This document shows positions 47,410 through 59,161 of a stretch of 64,000 bases of DNA, piece after piece (the stretch's first letter is position 1; each line of letters opens with the position of its first letter). The DNA is from Oxytricha trifallax (Eukaryota > Ciliophora > Spirotrichea > Sporadotrichida > Oxytrichidae), in assembly GCA_000711775.1 (NCBI GenBank), contig ARYC01017193.1:1-64000 (forward strand). Reading direction: 5' to 3'. The notes below the pieces were generated by a model. The model searched no databases. It saw nothing but the letters and a program-made list of their open reading frames with translations, and was not told the DNA's origin. The position numbers and the translations under genes are program-made.

Positions 47410-49539
47410 TCAATCGTATTTTTGCAATTTTCTCGTTGGATAGATGTGATGACATCCTGAGCAAGGTTGTAGATTCCCCATAGGATACTCGTTTTTATAC
47501 ATAGGATACTAGTTGTGATAAAAATTCTCCACGAATAAATCTGTCTGATCTTACATCTGCTCATTTTGCTTATCAAATTACTTTTTCATTTTGCCTTCCT
47601 TGATTTAAACCTGTAAATCTCTTAAGAACTTTTCTTTGTCTACTTTTGGTTCATAGTTATGCCCGATATTCAAAATGCTAGAGTTGAACTCTCTCTTCAA
47701 TTTTTCATTCTCTCGTTCTTAAACTCTTTAACGTTGAGCTCTTTCTCTTTAATGTTGAATTATCATGGAATGATTGATACAATTCTCACATTTTAAGTCA
47801 TCCTTTTCCTTTTCGACATCAACAACTTAAAACTTAAAGTTACCTTTGTCTTTGATAGCCTCTAACTATGGATCTAAGACATGATGAGGATGATCCAGTT
47901 CTACCTGTGGTCTGCTTAAAGTTTTATTCTCATAGTGATGTTTTTAAGATACATCATCCAAAAAGTTTCCCTTGCCCTGATTAAGGTACTATTCGATTTC
48001 ATATCTTTCAACATCATCTTTAACTTTATGTGAGTGAAGATCAAAGTTCTCACGATCTTAAGCTTTACTATTTTAAGATTAAATCTTAGGCTTTTCCTGT
48101 TAAAATGGCTACTCTCTTTTACTTCCACTTTTTTAATTTAGATTTTTATTGGAAGAAGCATAGTATTGATCTTCTGGATTGATATTAAGTTTTTGGAAAT
48201 CTTTCTGAAGTGACTATCTTTTCTTAGAAGCACTATCTTGATTTTGCTTCATTTACCGACTGTATTCAGTTTCCATATATTCACTGCGAGTTGAATCTGG
48301 ATAGTCTCTAAATTGATCTTTCAATAGATTTCCCACGTGATCTTTAGTTTGCCTCAAACCTGTCTATTCTTAATTTTCTCTGAAGTTATGCTTCTTCCCT
48401 GAGAGTGACCTGTTTTAATTCCAAAATTCATTCTATTTTCCCCAACCTTTTAGTCTATCTGATTAAGGAATATGATACTTATTGTAACCTTAGTGCCTTC
48501 CTGAATACTATGACTATCTGTGAGAAGGAATAGATGGTCTGATATTGGCTTACAATTGTTGCTGAGGAAAATCGATGTTTAATCTTGATACTCTATTCTT
48601 TTCTGATACTCTCTAGTTATGAGGGTATAAATGAGTGAAATCTTCTGGATTTTACTAGTTGCTGTAGTCTTACTACTATAGCTAAGACTTTTTCTGAGAG
48701 CTTAATCCAAAATTTGGATCATTAAATTTGTGTTTTTGTTGACTCTAAGTTTTGCTTGGAGAAATATCAGCTAGTTGATAGGGATCTTTAACAATATCAG
48801 TTTCTTGTAATTCAGGAATCTGCTGATTCTCTACATTAAAGACAAGGTGCTATTGCTTGTGAAGAAGCTTCATATAGTGTTGCTTATCTTTCATTAATTC
48901 TATCTCGTCCTTAGGGACATCGAGTGCTTCAGGAGATACTATTTTTGGCTATGAAGATTCATGAATCTAGTCTAGATGAGCTTTCTTTTCAGAGTGAGTC
49001 AACTAATGTTAAGGTTCATTCTAGAAGTTTAAAAATCTTCTAAGGTTTTGTTGAGGCTCTGGTCGCATAGGTCTTTATTGCTTGTCATCAGGAGTCTTTG
49101 GATTGTTTCTAAAATCAGTGTCCCTGATTTCTTTGTCGATATTTTAGAAGTTCTCTTATTTTTGAACATAGTCCTTTTTAATCGGTTAAGGAGTTGAAAG
49201 CATCTTAAAACTTGGTTTTTATTCAATCTAATTATTTAATTATAAGTATTCTCCAGGAGTAGTTTACTCTATACCATATAGCCAAGGTCTTAAGATTCTG
49301 TTGTTATCTGCTATGTGATATTTTTCGACAAAGGGAGTGGATGAAACTTCGTTCCTAAGTTCGTCTTGATCAATTGCTTTTGCACACATATTCTTGCACA
49401 TTCCGAAAGGAGATCTAGAAGTAGTTGTATTTTTCATGGGAATCATTTGATGATGATGTTTCTTTAAATAATTATTGAAGTTTGAATCCTAAGGTTATTT
49501 ATCTAAAATTAAATGAGGAAGTATGAAATTTGATAGCAT
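47410..49539 (-). CDS. 709-aa Gln/His/Ser-rich protein, unknown
   Basis: Intronless frame from ATG 49539 (a second ATG at 49446) to TGA 47410. N-terminus has SRSPFGMCKNMCAKAIDQDE and RILRPWLYGIEQ. Middle is disordered, rich in Gln encoded by TAA/TAG. C-terminal third: LKCENCINHSMIIQHQRER, coiled-coil RAQRQRVQERENEKLKREF, and CSGCHHIYPTRKLQKYD. The Cys pairs (CENC, CSGC plus HH) hint at metal binding. An in-frame TGA alone separates this frame from the upstream ORF ending at 49585. Confidence 0.55.
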
Positions 49540-49584
49540 TTCAAAATAAAATTGACTTAACAATTTCCTAAATCCTATATCTAT

Positions 49585-50343
49585 TCACTATAGACCAATC
49601 AATACAATTTTATTCAAACTGTTTAAGTATTTAAGCCTTTCTTAGAGGTAAGAAACTTTTTGAAGCGACTGTGTGATATCTGCTCTTATTTATGAATTTG
49701 TTTGGCTACTCTCAACTTTACTCTATGCTAATGGTACTATATTCAAAAGTAATTTTATCTCTGCATCGCGAAACTCCAAATTCTATTTATTTTCAATTTA
49801 TCCTTAAATATCATTCCTGCTTCCCTTGTCATTAGGTTTTAGCTCCCAATTATTTACTTTTCTCTAGCTTTATAATTAATCAAAATGGTAGATTGAGCTT
49901 TGATCAGACGATGAAATAAAGCTTATTTGGTCTTCGTCTTAGTCCCCATATTTCTATGCTTGCTTATACTCATCCTTAAGATTTTAAAGTGCCTAGGACT
50001 GTCTCAACTTTTCAATTTCTGGAGAAGCCATTAATTTTTCAAAACCTTAAGGTAAACTTTTTCTTATGATAGGAATTTGTTTTAATTCACTATAGTCATG
50101 CCTGAAACTTTATTCATCATCATCGCTTAAGTTATAGTCAATCTCTTAATTATCAATCATGGATGATTAGTCTTATGTCGGAGAAGAAGTAAATTTAATC
50201 TAATTAGTATCTATTCTTTGTAAATCTTTGAAATTTTATTGATTATTATCCTATTCTTGATTATTTTAGAGGTTCATTTGCTTAATAGTCTTTAAAGTAT
50301 CTTATATATCCTTCAAGTCTTTCATGTAGCTTTCGTTATCCAT
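49585..50343 (-). CDS. 252-aa acidic Gln-rich protein, unknown
   Basis: ATG 50343 (MDNESYMKDLKDIQDTLKTI) to TGA 49585. Acidic, Gln/Ser-rich, with a final helix QKVSYLQERLKYLNSLNKIV. Overlaps the upstream ORF (ending 50322) by 22 bp in another frame and precedes the 47410-49539 frame by 45 bp, so these may be exons of one gene separated by unrecognised introns or IESs. Confidence 0.45.
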
Positions 50344-51293
50344 TTAATTGAGCTAATAAATTTCAGTAAATATAAATGATTTTAGAACTACTTCATGTAA
50401 AAAGCATCTTCATATTTTGGAAGTGATAGTTTTTACTTTTAAGTAGATCTTTAAGGAGTAGTTTTTTTACCTCTACTAATTTAACTGCTATTTTCTGATG
50501 GACTCTCTTCTCTCTTCATTTATTTTTAAGATGCCAAGGACCTGTTTGTGCTATTAGGCTTTGCGAAGGAATTGTCAACTTAGAGCTATTATTCATTCAT
50601 CCTTACTGAATCTTGAAAAGTGTCAGAAAGAGAGAAGTTTTAGATAGATGCATCAACATTTTGATCAATGTTTTATATCAGACTAATTTATGCTTCTTAA
50701 TTTTGTAATTCCTGTTCATCTTCTAACTGCTTATTCAAGTTTAACTTTGGTACAGTTTGTTGAATCCCTTATTTATTACTTTATTAAACTTTTTAATTTT
50801 GATCTTTACTTGCAGAGAAGTCAGTTTTTACAAATTTATCCATAAGTAGCGATTAATTTTCACTTGACTTTGGTAGTATAGCTCTCTCCTAACTTTTTCT
50901 TAAAGGAGGCATTTTCTTACTAGAATCTTACTAACTTTGTATTTAATAACCAGCTGACTCTTTTAAAGCTTGTATCATGATTCTTGGAGAGTGTTTCATG
51001 CTCTCATCTAGGGACGAATTGTTTGACATTTTATCAAATGATCACCTAAATTAATTTTAAGTATTTTCTTTTACTCTGCTGCTATTGAGTTAACTTAAAT
51101 TATCTTCTTCATACTATTCCTCATTAATTTAATTATTTTGCTGAATGCCTTTTTAATTAGTTTAACTTTTGGACTCTTTCTCTTTTTAGTTTATGTTTAG
51201 CTTGTTTAATTTGCTTTTAAAGCTTTTTGAGGTTAAATTAATTTCTTAATATTTTTATGTTTACTTTTACTTTTATTTATCACATTTTAACAT
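50322..51293 (-). CDS. Gln/Asn-rich protein, unknown (two blocks split by TGA)
   Basis: Block 51029-50322: MSNNSSLDESMKHSPRIMIQ, ALKESAGYQIQSQQDSSKK, ending KWITKAT, TGA. An upstream block in the same frame (51293-51045; MLKCDKQKQKQTQKYQE, QLNSSRVKENTQNQF) is separated only by a TGA at 51042-51044. Low complexity, probably disordered. Whether the TGA is removed (IES), spliced or a true stop is unclear. Confidence 0.4.
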
Positions 51294-51495
51294 AACATTT
51301 TATTACTTTTTGAAAAAATAATGTTTAATTAAAGCTGTTTATTTTAAATTGAGGCTTTAGAAAAAATTAGAACTGTTAAAATAATTTAACATTTTTTAAA
51401 ATGGAAAGACTTTTTTATTTAGATTTTAAAATATAGATTTTAGATTATTATTATAATTCATCAACAAAACACTATAAATTAATTATTTATAAAAT

Positions 51496-52806
51496 TCAAA
51501 CCCAAAAACTATTAAGGAGATCATCTAGACTTGAGTTGATGAAATCTTAAGACTACTTAATATAATCATTTTTGGTAAATGTCTCTGTAAAAAGCTATTC
51601 ACTAGACCTCCTTAGATCTTGGTCTTTCCTTTGTTCTGGACTATTTTTTCCAAAATACTTCTATTTAATTCTCTCAATATCTTGATCCTCATTTTACGAA
51701 GGAGATTTAAAAGAAAAAAACAAAACTAATATCAATATATAGATAGTTGGTTCTGTCTTTTGTAGTTGCCAATCCTTGGAGATTAAGTCTCTGATGGTTG
51801 CAAATCTGATCTAAAAGAGTCTTAAATTTAGCTTGATTCAGATTTTAAGTCTTCCAGTATATTTAGCTGCTTGTTGTCTGAGTATTTTAACAGGATGTTT
51901 TTGATATCTGAAGTACTCTCACTTACTCTGAATTTATCGTCTCTCGTCTTTTGAGTCCCTCTTTATTTTTAATTATCTTGCTTGAACTTAATTGAATCAG
52001 AATACCCAGCTTGTCTCTTGATAATTTCAACTTTTTTCCTCCAATCTTAATCATCAGTCTATTACAAGTCTTTTTAGTATTTTTTCTTAATTGTTTCTAA
52101 ATTGTAACTCTCTTCACTTTACTCATTTTATAATGTCTATTGTGTATTGCCGTTTTGAGATTTATTTTCTATTCCTTTATCTTAATTAAAAGTCATGTAG
52201 TCTCTATCGAGCGGTAATTATTGATTACTTTTATTATCTAAATTTTATTGAAGATATAGAAAAATAAACTTTAATGATTTTTTATAATCAAGTAAAACAA
52301 AGTCATACCATTGAGCTAAATATAAATCCTATAAATAAATTGTTTTCTCATATTTAAATAGATTTAAGAAATTTTATCATTTAGCAATATTAGTTCTTCT
52401 TTTCAAATTCATAGGCTACTGTGTTGCTAATGTGATGAAGTTTTTACTTAAATTTATTCGTATCAAATTCCTCAATCATATCCATTTATTTGCCTATATC
52501 ATTAAGCTTCATCTATTAATTGAATGAATTCTCAGATTTAGAAATGAATGAATTAGAAGAAGAATTATCATTTAATCTCACTGGCTTGTCATCTCCCTCC
52601 TCATCTTTATTGTTTAGATTTAAACCTAATTTCTAATTAAGTCTTGCTATATTTGCTCTGTGCTCCCTTATGGCTTGCTAAGCCTGCATAAAATCATCGT
52701 CCTCATCGTCATCAGTGAAATTTTAGTGGGAGTTCAGGGGTTTTGGGAGCCTCTAATTTAAAGAAGAATCGAACATATCATCTCTTTCATCTAATTCTGA
52801 AGACAT
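51496..52806 (-). CDS. acidic coiled-coil/disordered protein, unknown
   Basis: ATG 52806: MSSELDERDDMFDSSLNQRL, an acidic DDDEDDDFMQAQQAIREHRA helix, and IEEFDTNKFKQKLHHISNTV. After an AT-rich break (about 52230-52390) comes WRKKVEIIKRQAGYSDSIKF and SDIKNILLKYSDNKQLNILE. A last block past a further break (about 51695-51735) has DQDIERIKQKYFGKNSPEQR and ends LLNSFWV, TGA 51496. GGGGTTTTGGG on the + strand at 52737-52747 lies within the coding sequence. Function unknown. Confidence 0.5.
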
Positions 52807-52962
52807 TTTTTAAATTTAGCGATTTAAATTCAATTTAAAATAATTTTGTTTTATTTAAGAGTAGAGTGAGATTTAATTAAGACACACTTATTCACAAGTT
52901 ATTATAATTAGGCAAATTAAAATTTAATTATAGTTATTATATAATTTAGGCGGCGATTAAAG

Positions 52963-53934
52963 ATGCAAGAGGACTTCTTTGAGAAGAAAATCAAGCTATC
53001 AAAGTTTTGGCTTATGCTCTACAATACCTTCAATATATTTGGATGGTAAGACTGTTTTTATCATATATGACCTCGGAACATCCTAACCATTTTGTTATAG
53101 TGTGTTTATATTGTACAGAATATGGCAAGACTCCCCTAATAATGATATGAGTGAATATAAATTCCGTGAAAATGATCCCCACAATTTGCAGAGAGTATTC
53201 ATGATATCAGAGATTGTGCCGTTCCTTGAATTGTTGCATCATTTCTTAGGCATTTAAAAAATCAAGCAGCACATCGTAATTAATATGATAATAAATACAT
53301 GGATTTGGTTTGGTGTCATCGCATACAACATATATTCAAAAACTATTAGGGGTTTTTATCTTCCGTTATATATAGAAATTGCTTTTAATTAACATGAATG
53401 TAAGTATTGAGAAATTCTAGTAAAGCATCAGAAATCTTCCAACGACTCTTTAAAATGTTGATTTAATCTTCCTGAATAACTAAATATTTTAAAATATAGA
53501 ACAAATACGTTATCTACTGGGTTCTTGTAAGATGCATAAATAAGGTAATCAGACATTTCTACAATGCCTACCTGGCTATGGACCTTAAATACGAGATCTA
53601 TTTCATTGACTACTTGAGAATGACCTCTTACTACGCTATATACGTGATTGAATACGTTCTTTCTCTTATTTTAGTGATTCAGACACTTCCAAAGATCAAG
53701 TAAGTTCATTCGCAAATTTTCAGGAAACTTAATCTAATAAATTATTAATTTAGGACTGAAGGAGCTCTTTCAAAGACCATGCCAAACTTCTTTAACTTTG
53801 ACTTTGACTACCAACTTGTGTACTTTTTCTATATCTGCGCAAGCATTCCAAACTTTATAAACACCTTCGTCTACCTCCACAGAAAGAGAAAACAACAATT
53901 GTACCAAGCCAAAATCAGAGCAAAGCTACATTGA
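52963..53934 (+). CDS. 3-hydroxyacyl-CoA dehydratase-like (HACD/PTPLA/PHS1) membrane protein
   Basis: ATG 52963. KFWLMLYNTFNIFGW|CVFIL (intron about 53045-53099), then SEIVPFLELLHHFLGIQKIK, matching the LExLHxxLGL signature of PTPLA proteins, followed by five or so hydrophobic segments (WIWFGVIAYNIYSKTIRGFY; YVIEYVLSLILVIQTLPK; YQLVYFFYICASIPNFINTF) and a basic ER-type tail HRKRKQQLYQAKIRAKLH. The enzyme performs the third step of very-long-chain fatty acid elongation in the ER. The catalytic Tyr/Glu pair is plausible in YVIEYVLS. A gap at 53400-53520 needs an intron plus possibly an IES. Confidence 0.65.
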
Positions 53935-54489
53935 ATAAAGGTGAAATTTTGAAAAATAAGGCAGCTATTTATAATAAATTTTCAGATCAATTTTGATGAA
54001 CAATTTTTGCTCTTTAATTATTTAATTTTTAAGTATACCTAATAATCTCATATACCTTTTGTTTGATGAGACGTTACTATAACTTAAAATTGTGATCATA
54101 AAATAATTTGATCTCAAATTAAAGTAGGTGCCGTGATATATATTAATAAAAAGTGCGTAATTATATATTAAAATATAAATCATTTCAGATTCGCAATAAA
54201 ATAGGTTATAAGTATTTGCTGGGAGAGTGAGTAAAGGAGAGATTCCTCACTAAAATTTTTCAAGGCTAAGTCAAAATTAATTTATGCATAAGTTATTTAA
54301 CTTTAAATTACCATATCATTTAATAGCTTTAAAATTGAAAATTTTCATTATCAAAATTTATTTTTAATGCATAAGACCTGACTATAATATTTGGGTTCGC
54401 TAAATTCATAATTAATTGTCTTTTTATAATTATGTAAGATATTTGGATTAACATAAATTATGTTAAAAAACTGTAATTTTATAATAAAT
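53935..54489. other. AT-rich spacer
   Basis: 3' flank of the HACD-like gene; no coding pattern seen. Confidence 0.45.
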
Positions 54490-54837
54490 ATTATTTTGCA
54501 TAATTAACAACGGCTCACCTGCACAAAACAAGCTGCAAATTCGATGTAGATTAGCTAAAAATTTATAATTTGAAACAGTCCAAAGAAAATAATTATAATG
54601 ATAAATATGAAGAAGCTAAAATCTGCGACCTGAATAGATTATCGAGGTATTTATCAATTTAGTATCATAGAATTACAAATATTAGCATTTTTATTTTGGT
54701 AAAGTATTTTTTTACAGATTAATATAAGCTAGCAGGTGATTCTTGGGCTGGATTTATTATCTGGCTGACCTGGTCATTTATATTTAAGCCCATTCTCCTA
54801 ATGGAAAAAGGACGCTCTATAATGTGATGGGCTGCAA
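54490..54837 (+). CDS. small membrane protein in two blocks, unknown
   Basis: Block 1 (about 54508-54645): AHLHKTSCKFDVDQLKIYNL, YNDKYEEAKICDLNRLSR. Block 2 (about 54722-54837): YKLAGDSWAGFIIWLTWSFI with FKPILLMEKGRSIM, then TGA. The gap contains GTATTT..TTTACAG and further AT-rich sequence, though the joint is one base out of frame as I read it. Start codon not found. The C-terminal hydrophobic helix suggests a small organelle membrane protein. Confidence 0.4.
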
Positions 54838-55084
54838 TTTAGAGCATTTATATTAGTTCATCAGTCAATCATTAATTGAAAAATAAAGATGATAGCTAAT
54901 TTAAATGTGTGATTATTATAATAGGAGGTTATGAAAGTTTATACAAAAATTTAAGATCCTATATGTTTTTTGTAATAAATTTATGTCCCTTTATAATTTA
55001 ATAAAAATGAAGCACTTATTAAGCAAACAAAGAGGAGTCTTTGGTACATTTTTGAATTAAACAAGACAAGCTCATCAATTCTAA

Positions 55085-56476
55085 ATGACTTTTAACAATG
55101 GCCTACTCTTCAGAACAATCACATCAAGAATTTTCATTTCACCCTTTATATTTCATTATTTTCGTGGAAGGTCTACCAGCAGATTTCAACACACAAGAGA
55201 TAGCAAATCACTTTAAGCTAGCAGGTGAAGTTTAAGACGTAAACCTTGTAAGAAACAGTATGGGTTAAAACACTGGCAAGGCCCTAGTCACTTTCAAGTC
55301 TAAATCCTCAGCCGATTAAGCTCTCCAGAAGTTCAATAACAACGCCGTGAATGATTTGATTTTGAATGTGAAACCATATCTTGATAAAAAGGGTGATTTG
55401 ACAGCTCGCACAATGCCAGAACTAATCAAGAGAAGAATCTATTTAATGAACGTTCCTTATGATGCTCATCCTTAGGAAATTGAAGCTTTAGTTAAGCAAT
55501 TTGTTCCAGTTGATGAAGTTGTTCTCCCAAAAGACAGGTAAGACAAGTCAAGATATTTTATTATGGCTTACTGATAACTTTAGCAATCTAATGCTTACTT
55601 TATAACTTTAGATCTGGAAGACCAAAAGGATATGCATTTGTTTACTTGAAAGATGCAAGAGACCTTGATAAAGCAATTGAATATATCGATGGAAGACACA
55701 TTAGAAACAGACAACTAAGGTAAGACATTTATAATATTTAACTTTACTTGTTAGAGCTTAGAAGTAACTAACTATTGGGCAAACTCAAGAACCAAGGTAA
55801 CTTAACTGATTGAGTATTATATCTGATTAACTTTCCTTAAAAGTTAACATAAATACAGTCTTTAACTATTAAAATTCCATTTATATTAATATCTATGTAC
55901 AGCTCTATGGATGAAGTGGAATCTGAACAAGCAGTTAAATACATAAAGTTTGTGAGAAATTCTTACTTAGTGAATGCCATTAGCGAGTCTCCAGAAACTG
56001 AACATCAAAACAAATAACATAACACAGCTTACAGAGACTTAGTCCTCACTTAAGTTGAAATCTAAACTCTTTATTTTGTGTTTTTTTCTATATTATGATT
56101 TCTCTTTTAAGTTTATGCTAGAGAAAACAATCTTTCACTTGAAGAGTCTCATGAAAAAGTACTTTAATAGCTGAAAGAAATGGACAATTCTAACGCTGTC
56201 TAAAAATTACAAGAGGAGGTTTAGCTCTCAAGATAAGCCAGAGACAAAGCTCACTCTAAATGGACAGAGGAGGAGCGTAACAAATACCCTGCTACCTACA
56301 TGGCTGAATAACTTCAAGAGCAATTAATGGAAGCAGTCAATTTACCAAAGGAACTTTTATGTAAGTATCTCTCTTAAAACTTATCAAATGTTTAACAACA
56401 ATTATTAGACCCTGGAGAGAAGCAAATGCACAAGCCTTTGGTTAGGAGACAAGTAGACATGTCAGCATATATTTGA
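55085..56476 (+). CDS. two-RRM RNA-binding protein
   Basis: ATG 55085, chosen because removing the 28-bp IES (pointer ATTTTC) puts MTFNNGLLFRTITSRIFVEG in frame with RRM1. RRM1: RIFVEGLPADFNTQEIANHF (RNP2), GKALVTFKSKSSADQAL (RNP1-like). RRM2: RRIYLMNVPYDAHPQEIEAL, GRPKGYAFVYLKDARDLDKA (RNP1 GYAFV). A coiled, acidic C-terminus follows (KVLQQLKEMDNSNAV). Introns at about 55536-55612, 55722-55901, 56361-56410. A second IES lies at 56057-56113. Layout suits an abundant mRNA or rRNA-processing binder; the specific family was not identified. Confidence 0.8.
55136..55163 (+). other. 28-bp IES, pointer ATTTTC
   Basis: ATTTTC at 55130-55135 and 55158-55163. Removal places the ATG at 55085 in frame with RIFVEGLP; without it only a downstream ATG fits. 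Confidence 0.75.
56057..56113 (+). other. 57-bp IES, pointer TTAAGTT
   Basis: TTAAGTT at 56050-56056 and 56107-56113. Removal gives LVLTQVYARENNLSLEESH and removes an in-frame TGA; GT..AG splicing would shift the frame. Confidence 0.8.
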
Positions 56477-56632
56477 GTTCAATGTTCATGAAATGAATTT
56501 AGTTTTTGGAATACAGCTTGAAATGAATTAGTATATACTTAACTTAAACGAATTTAATACGCTAATTTAAATACTTATTGAAGTTAATGTCTTCTCTTAT
56601 ATAATTAATTAAGGATTATAAAATACTAAAAA

Positions 56633-58272
56633 ATGTTTCAATAACTTAATCAGCTTATTCCTGGATTTGAGATCACTTCAGACAATATTCCTTAAAGTAT
56701 AATAGAAATCTTTGTTTCATTTATTTGATATTCTTAGGCCATAAAATAATTATTGAAGATAGTAATTCATGTACTGGAGAGTTCGTTATTTACAGTCTTT
56801 TGGAATTATATCTCAGAAATCCTAATATTAAAAGGATGGAATTCAATTATAATTATTAAGTAATCAGTTATCGAAATTTTAATGGTTGTAAGTACTACTT
56901 TATTAATTATCAAGTTTTGTTTTGTCACTTTGAAATTGAAAAAAAAATAAATTAAATCTAAAATCTTTAGAAATAAATTTTTAATTAAGCTTAAATAAAA
57001 TGTCCATTAGATCATTTCATTAAGGATTATAATTATAATATACATATTAAATTTTGTAAAAATTTTATCATTGTATAAGTATTTATTTCGACAGCTCTAA
57101 ATCATTACAATCAATAAGGATTATTATTAAGTTTTTAAATGGATATAAGCAAAAACTTTACTTTATGAATAATGGGGTTGTATTTATTGCTTCTCAATCA
57201 TCATTTTCACATTACCAAGCAGTACTTAAAAAGCTTGTAAGATTTATAATTCCTTTTCATTAATCTTATTATAGGGGTTGAATCTGCAGTCATTGATCGA
57301 TAACTCATAAATGGGATACATAGACTTGTTTTAAAAGCCATTTGATTATAATTACTATGAATACTATTAAAAATGTGAAATTCAAATTTAAATAAAAAAA
57401 TATGCTCATTTCAATTTGATAAATTGATAATTTAATTCAATTTTTAATTGACAAGAATATGTTATCATAAGGGTTAAATGTTGTATCTTTGATATTTTAT
57501 TTGAATTTGCCTATAACAATTGCTTAATATATTTTACTGAAGACCATTTATTTTATATGAGTTGATCTAAACTATGTATCTTTTATAAATAATTTTATTT
57601 AGAATTGATTATATAAAAGCATTTTTGTTGTATCTTACTTTTTTATGAATGTTTTTGACAACTTGCCACTCTCTCAGGCAATTCCAAACACATTCACTTC
57701 AAAAGTCCCAAAGAAATTGTAGTACCATTCTTTCACTTTGGTAGACAGTAACTAAATGATAACCAATAACTTCAAGCAGCTCTTTACTAAAATTGATAAA
57801 GCCATGAAGCCAATGAAAACGGATGGAAAATAGGTTCTAGTTTTGGTAGATAATCTGAATATATTAATGAATGGATGCTATAGCTCCAGTGAGTTAGATT
57901 TCATAGAAATTGTCAATGAATTTGTTTCATTCACAAATAAAATAAAGCTATTTAGCTGTTTGTTGAATTTAATTAGTTCTTATGAGTATATTGGTTGAGA
58001 AAGACTCAAAGACATCAATTGCTCTAGGTATCAACAGAGATCTGTTTGACGAAGAAAATACAATGGATATCCAATTTTACAGAGACCTTAAGAACTCAGT
58101 ATTCGATTAAATCTATGAGCTCAATCGTAACTTAAGTGGCTATTCAAGAGATGTGCACGGTCAGTTGAATATAATAACTAATAAACACGCTACAAGTGAC
58201 TAGCACATTAAGAATGTTAAGTTTAGACTTACTGAAAATAAAGTTGAAGTGTTTGAGCATTTTGCTATTTGA
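56633..58272 (+). CDS. ELP6: Elongator complex subunit ELP6
   Basis: ATG 56633: MFQQLNQLIPGFEI. After a first intron (to about 56737) GHKIIIEDSNSCTGEFVIYS and LLELYLRNPNIK. A long AT-rich gap (about 56885-57095) precedes VVFIASQSSFSHYQAVLKKL, the family's F-x-SFxHY segment; then GLNLQSLIDNSQMGYIDLF, GKQVLVLVDNLNILMNG, LDFIEIVNEFVSF, ILVEKDSK, and the C-terminal GYSRDVHGQLNIITNK. ELP6 is a RecA-like subunit without ATPase motifs in the Elp4-5-6 ring acting in tRNA wobble-uridine modification. A 19-nt GT..AG interruption (57958-57976) is needed to join LFS to FLMSILVEK. TGA 58270-58272. Confidence 0.85.
57958..57976 (+). other. 19-nt mini-intron (or IES) in ELP6
   Basis: GTTTG..TTAG; removal restores the frame between LFS and FLMSILVEKDSK. 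If spliced, it is near the lower size limit for introns. Confidence 0.55.
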
Positions 58273-58316
58273 AAGAAGTACTATATTTTTGTCTTTTTCA
58301 TTTAATTAAATCAAAT

Positions 58317-58983
58317 ATGTTCGCTCTATCAATACTAAGTAGATAGATGTTTAGCAAACTAAATTCATGATGGAAACCACTAAATTCTTAGTGAGCCCCT
58401 AAACCACCTAATAGATGATGGTGGTCTTTCAATTGTAGACGCTAAATTAACTTTCAATTCTCCCTTGGCCGACTTAAGAAACGAATCAAGTGTGTTCAAC
58501 CAGCAAATCAAGCAGCTCAATTATGAGTTAGAGTACAAGCTTGAAGTCATAACAGAGAAGCAAGTTTAAGATTCCATGAGAGAAATCGAAGAGAGAACTG
58601 AAAACGAGGTAAGAGAGAAGTTAATGAAGCAGTAAGCCAGAGATAATGAAGCTAAATTCGAGGAAAGTCTTAATAAAAAGAGAAATCTGTCAAAGAATAG
58701 AAAACTACAAGACTTGGTATTTATTCTCTAAGAGTATCTGAAGGAGAGATCAAGAGTTAAACATAGCAGGTCACCTAGTTAAAAGTAGCTGAAATAATAA
58801 ATGCATAATGATTCATAGAATTCACTTTCATAGGTTTAATAAAATCGCAGATAGATCATATCAAAGTGGGATTAGTAAGCGAAAAGAACAAGTCCAAGGA
58901 TTCTCAAGAAATCTATAAGTTTCGTCAACACCATAAATGATGCAAATAAATTTTAATAATAAATTAAAAATCAAACATAATGA
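58317..58983 (+). CDS. coiled-coil protein, unknown
   Basis: Downstream of ELP6 by 44 bp. ATG 58317 (MFALSILSR); the tandem TAGATAGA (58340-58347) shifts the frame, and dropping one 4-nt unit joins it to IHDGNHQILSEPLNHLIDDG. Then an acidic/basic coiled coil: QIKQLNYELEYKLEVITEKQ, REIEERTENEVREKLMKQQA, QDLVFILQEYLKERSRV, and a basic Ser-rich tail PRILKKSISFVNTINDANKF. TGA 58981-58983. No family recognised. Confidence 0.55.
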
Positions 58984-59161
58984 CTATTTTTTGTGTAAAT
59001 AGAAACTTATTAAATTAACAATCAAATCTTAGTATCAAAAACCTTGCTCAAATAAATCAATATAATCAAAATATACTTCCTATATCTCTTTAAAGATAGA
59101 TAATTCTCTCTATATACCTTGGTTGAAAAATTAAACAAATAGAAAGCACATTCATCTAATC

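Noticed and set aside
49029..49446. Short minus-strand frames inside 47410-49539
   Set aside because: Standard-code fragments of the one long frame that uses TAA/TAG as Gln.
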